DNA from: Vibrio sp. HB236076
GTDB taxonomy: Bacteria > Pseudomonadota > Gammaproteobacteria > Enterobacterales > Vibrionaceae
Assembly: GCF_040957575.1 (NCBI RefSeq)
Contig: NZ_CP162601.1
Location: forward strand, 248,001-312,000
Direction of reading: 5' to 3'
Length of the DNA stretch: 64,000 bases
The notes below the pieces were generated by a model. That model saw nothing but the letters and a program-made list of their open reading frames with translations, did not search any database and was not told the origin of the DNA. The position numbers were made by a program, and so were the translations under genes. Each line of letters starts with the position of its first letter. Positions within the stretch are counted from its first letter, which is position 1. This document shows, piece after piece, positions 62,854-64,000 of this stretch.

Positions 62854-64000
62854 ATGAGGTTAAAAGCTAAGGTAGTTTCAGGCAGTGTATTTCTTGTCAT
62901 GTTGACACTAGGCGTGTTGGTGTATACACAACACCGAGTTTCTGACTATTACACTCAAGATATCGTCGAAAAAACCAGTGAAAATATCAGTAAAAGCTTA
63001 ATCAATAATGCTCAAATACAGGTTGAGCAAATGATGGCTTACCTGTCAGATGCGTTAATCAACCCTTTTTACCGTTACGATTTAACCGGGGTGCAAGCTT
63101 TACTTGAGCCGGCACTAAATAATAAAAATTTAACCAAAATCCAGGTGTTCGATTCCCAAGGCAACATTTTTCACGATGGCAGTGAGAGTATTTTGGTATA
63201 CGGTGAGCCGATAAAGCATGATGATTTGAAAGCTGCGGTGCTAGAGCAGCGTAAGGTGTTTACCGTTATCGAAGGGGATACCATAATTATGGCTTGCCCA
63301 CTTATTTTAGGCCACGATGTGCTAGGCGGTTTGTTATTAGAATACTCGCTTGAAGAGGTATATCAAAACATACGGCAAAACCAAACCATCATCGAAGCGA
63401 CGCATCAGACCAGCACCGCCTCCAGCGCAAAACTGTTTTTTGGTATTGCTATCTTGCTTTTTTTGATGAGCTTGACACTGGCACTAGTCCTCTCAAATGG
63501 TATTGTACGGCCAATTGAACAGTTAGTTCGACATGCTAATCGAATTGGTATTGGCCAACACGGGATAGACAACGACGTTCAACGCAATGACGAATTAGGC
63601 ACCTTGGCTCACTCTTTTAATGATATGGATAAAAACTTAAAAGAACGCACCGAAGCGATTGAGTTTTTGGCCTATCACGACGTACTTACACGGCTGCCAA
63701 ATCGTGCTCAATTCATGGATTTTCTCAATAAACGAATCGATCACGGCCTAAAGCACAATCGGCCTTTTGCGGTCTTGTTTATCGACTTAGATGAGTTTAA
63801 GGGGATCAATGATAACTTGGGCCACAGTGCTGGTGATGAATTATTGTGTACAGTAGCCAATAGTATTAAAGCCGAGGTTGAAAAGCGGGCAAACCCACAT
63901 CGAGATCAAACGACTTATTTTATTTCTCGAGTTGGGGGGGATGAATTTTTGATGTGCTTACCCAACCTCGAACATTTTAATCGCCAAGGGATCGGCCAAA
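62854..64000 (+). CDS. Membrane HAMP-GGDEF protein (partial at window end)
   Basis: At least 382 residues; the window ends before the stop. Visible: N-terminal membrane segment (about 5-25), periplasmic sensor region (about 26-195), second membrane segment (about 196-216, LFFGIAILLFLMSLTLAL), HAMP (about 217-270), then a GGDEF domain starting EFLAYHDVLTRLPNRAQF and with VGGDEF near residue 367. Such proteins often end with an EAL domain, which cannot be checked here. AAGAGG lies just before ATG 62854. It is co-directional with the binding-protein gene and likely in one operon. Confidence 0.9.
   Translation, partial: MRLKAKVVSGSVFLVMLTLGVLVYTQHRVSDYYTQDIVEKTSENISKSLINNAQIQVEQMMAYLSDALINPFYRYDLTGVQALLEPALNNKNLTKIQVFDSQGNIFHDGSESILVYGEPIKHDDLKAAVLEQRKVFTVIEGDTIIMACPLILGHDVLGGLLLEYSLEEVYQNIRQNQTIIEATHQTSTASSAKLFFGIAILLFLMSLTLALVLSNGIVRPIEQLVRHANRIGIGQHGIDNDVQRNDELGTLAHSFNDMDKNLKERTEAIEFLAYHDVLTRLPNRAQFMDFLNKRIDHGLKHNRPFAVLFIDLDEFKGINDNLGHSAGDELLCTVANSIKAEVEKRANPHRDQTTYFISRVGGDEFLMCLPNLEHFNRQGIGQ

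Overview
The window looks like a chromosomal segment of a member of the Vibrionaceae (Gammaproteobacteria). The evidence is gene content and order: yheO-tusDCB-rpsL-rpsG-fusA-tuf-bfd-bfr, then the complete S10, spc and alpha ribosomal operons, then fklB/oapA, a cobA-type methyltransferase, a ZrgA-type zinc operon, ytfK-tamA-tamB-ytfP-ppa-fbp-mpl-ubiX, thiBPQ, darP-pmbA. No rRNA or tRNA gene, prophage, transposase or CRISPR array was seen.

Layout. 1-2.0 kb: the end of an FKBP isomerase gene, then yheO and tusDCB (tRNA 2-thiouridine sulfur relay). 2.1-6.8 kb: str operon (S12, S7, EF-G, EF-Tu) with a near-consensus promoter, an intrinsic-terminator-like hairpin between rpsG and fusA, and a possible separate tuf promoter. 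6.9-7.7 kb: bfd and bfr for iron storage. 8.0-22.0 kb: 28 translation/secretion/transcription genes in three blocks. These are S10 (rpsJ to rpsQ, with a long leader), spc (rplN to rpmJ) and alpha (rpsM to rplQ, with an S4-type leader). rpmJ (38 codons) lies at 18888-19004.

22-33 kb is a mixed region. It holds an exported phosphatase, a DUF2780 protein, fklB divergent from an OapA/YtfB-like gene, an ElaA-like acetyltransferase, a cyclic-nucleotide-binding protein without a DNA-binding domain, cobA, a TIGR03899-like gene, a 32-residue membrane peptide, and a four-gene zinc operon (zrgA, ABC ATPase, FtsX-type permease, DUF3299 protein). A perfect 7-1-7 Zur-type palindrome lies 190 bp upstream of zrgA. 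Three copies of a ~182-bp dispersed repeat lie at 7.7, 22.1 and 26.0 kb. 33-50 kb is conserved housekeeping: YtfK, the TamAB envelope assembly pair, pyrophosphatase, fructose-bisphosphatase, Mpl recycling ligase, UbiX, a TPP-riboswitch-controlled thiamine ABC transporter, DarP and PmbA.

50-64 kb is signalling-rich: a DMT-family exporter, a Cache-type chemoreceptor, a PAS-GGDEF-EAL protein, a 1509-residue CheB-CheR-PAS-GGDEF-EAL fusion whose EAL domain has lost catalytic residues, and an orphan phosphonate-type binding protein next to a HAMP-GGDEF sensor that runs off the window. Between them lies a keto-gulonate-phosphate-decarboxylase homologue carrying the OMP-decarboxylase-like Lys33-Asp62-Lys64-Asp67 tetrad and other active-site changes.

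Most of the window is well-known core genome. The best candidates for something undescribed are the altered decarboxylase, the dispersed repeat family with the CNB-only protein beside it, the CheB/CheR/c-di-GMP fusion, and the binding-protein/GGDEF pair. All calls come from reading the sequence and remembered family knowledge; no search was run.
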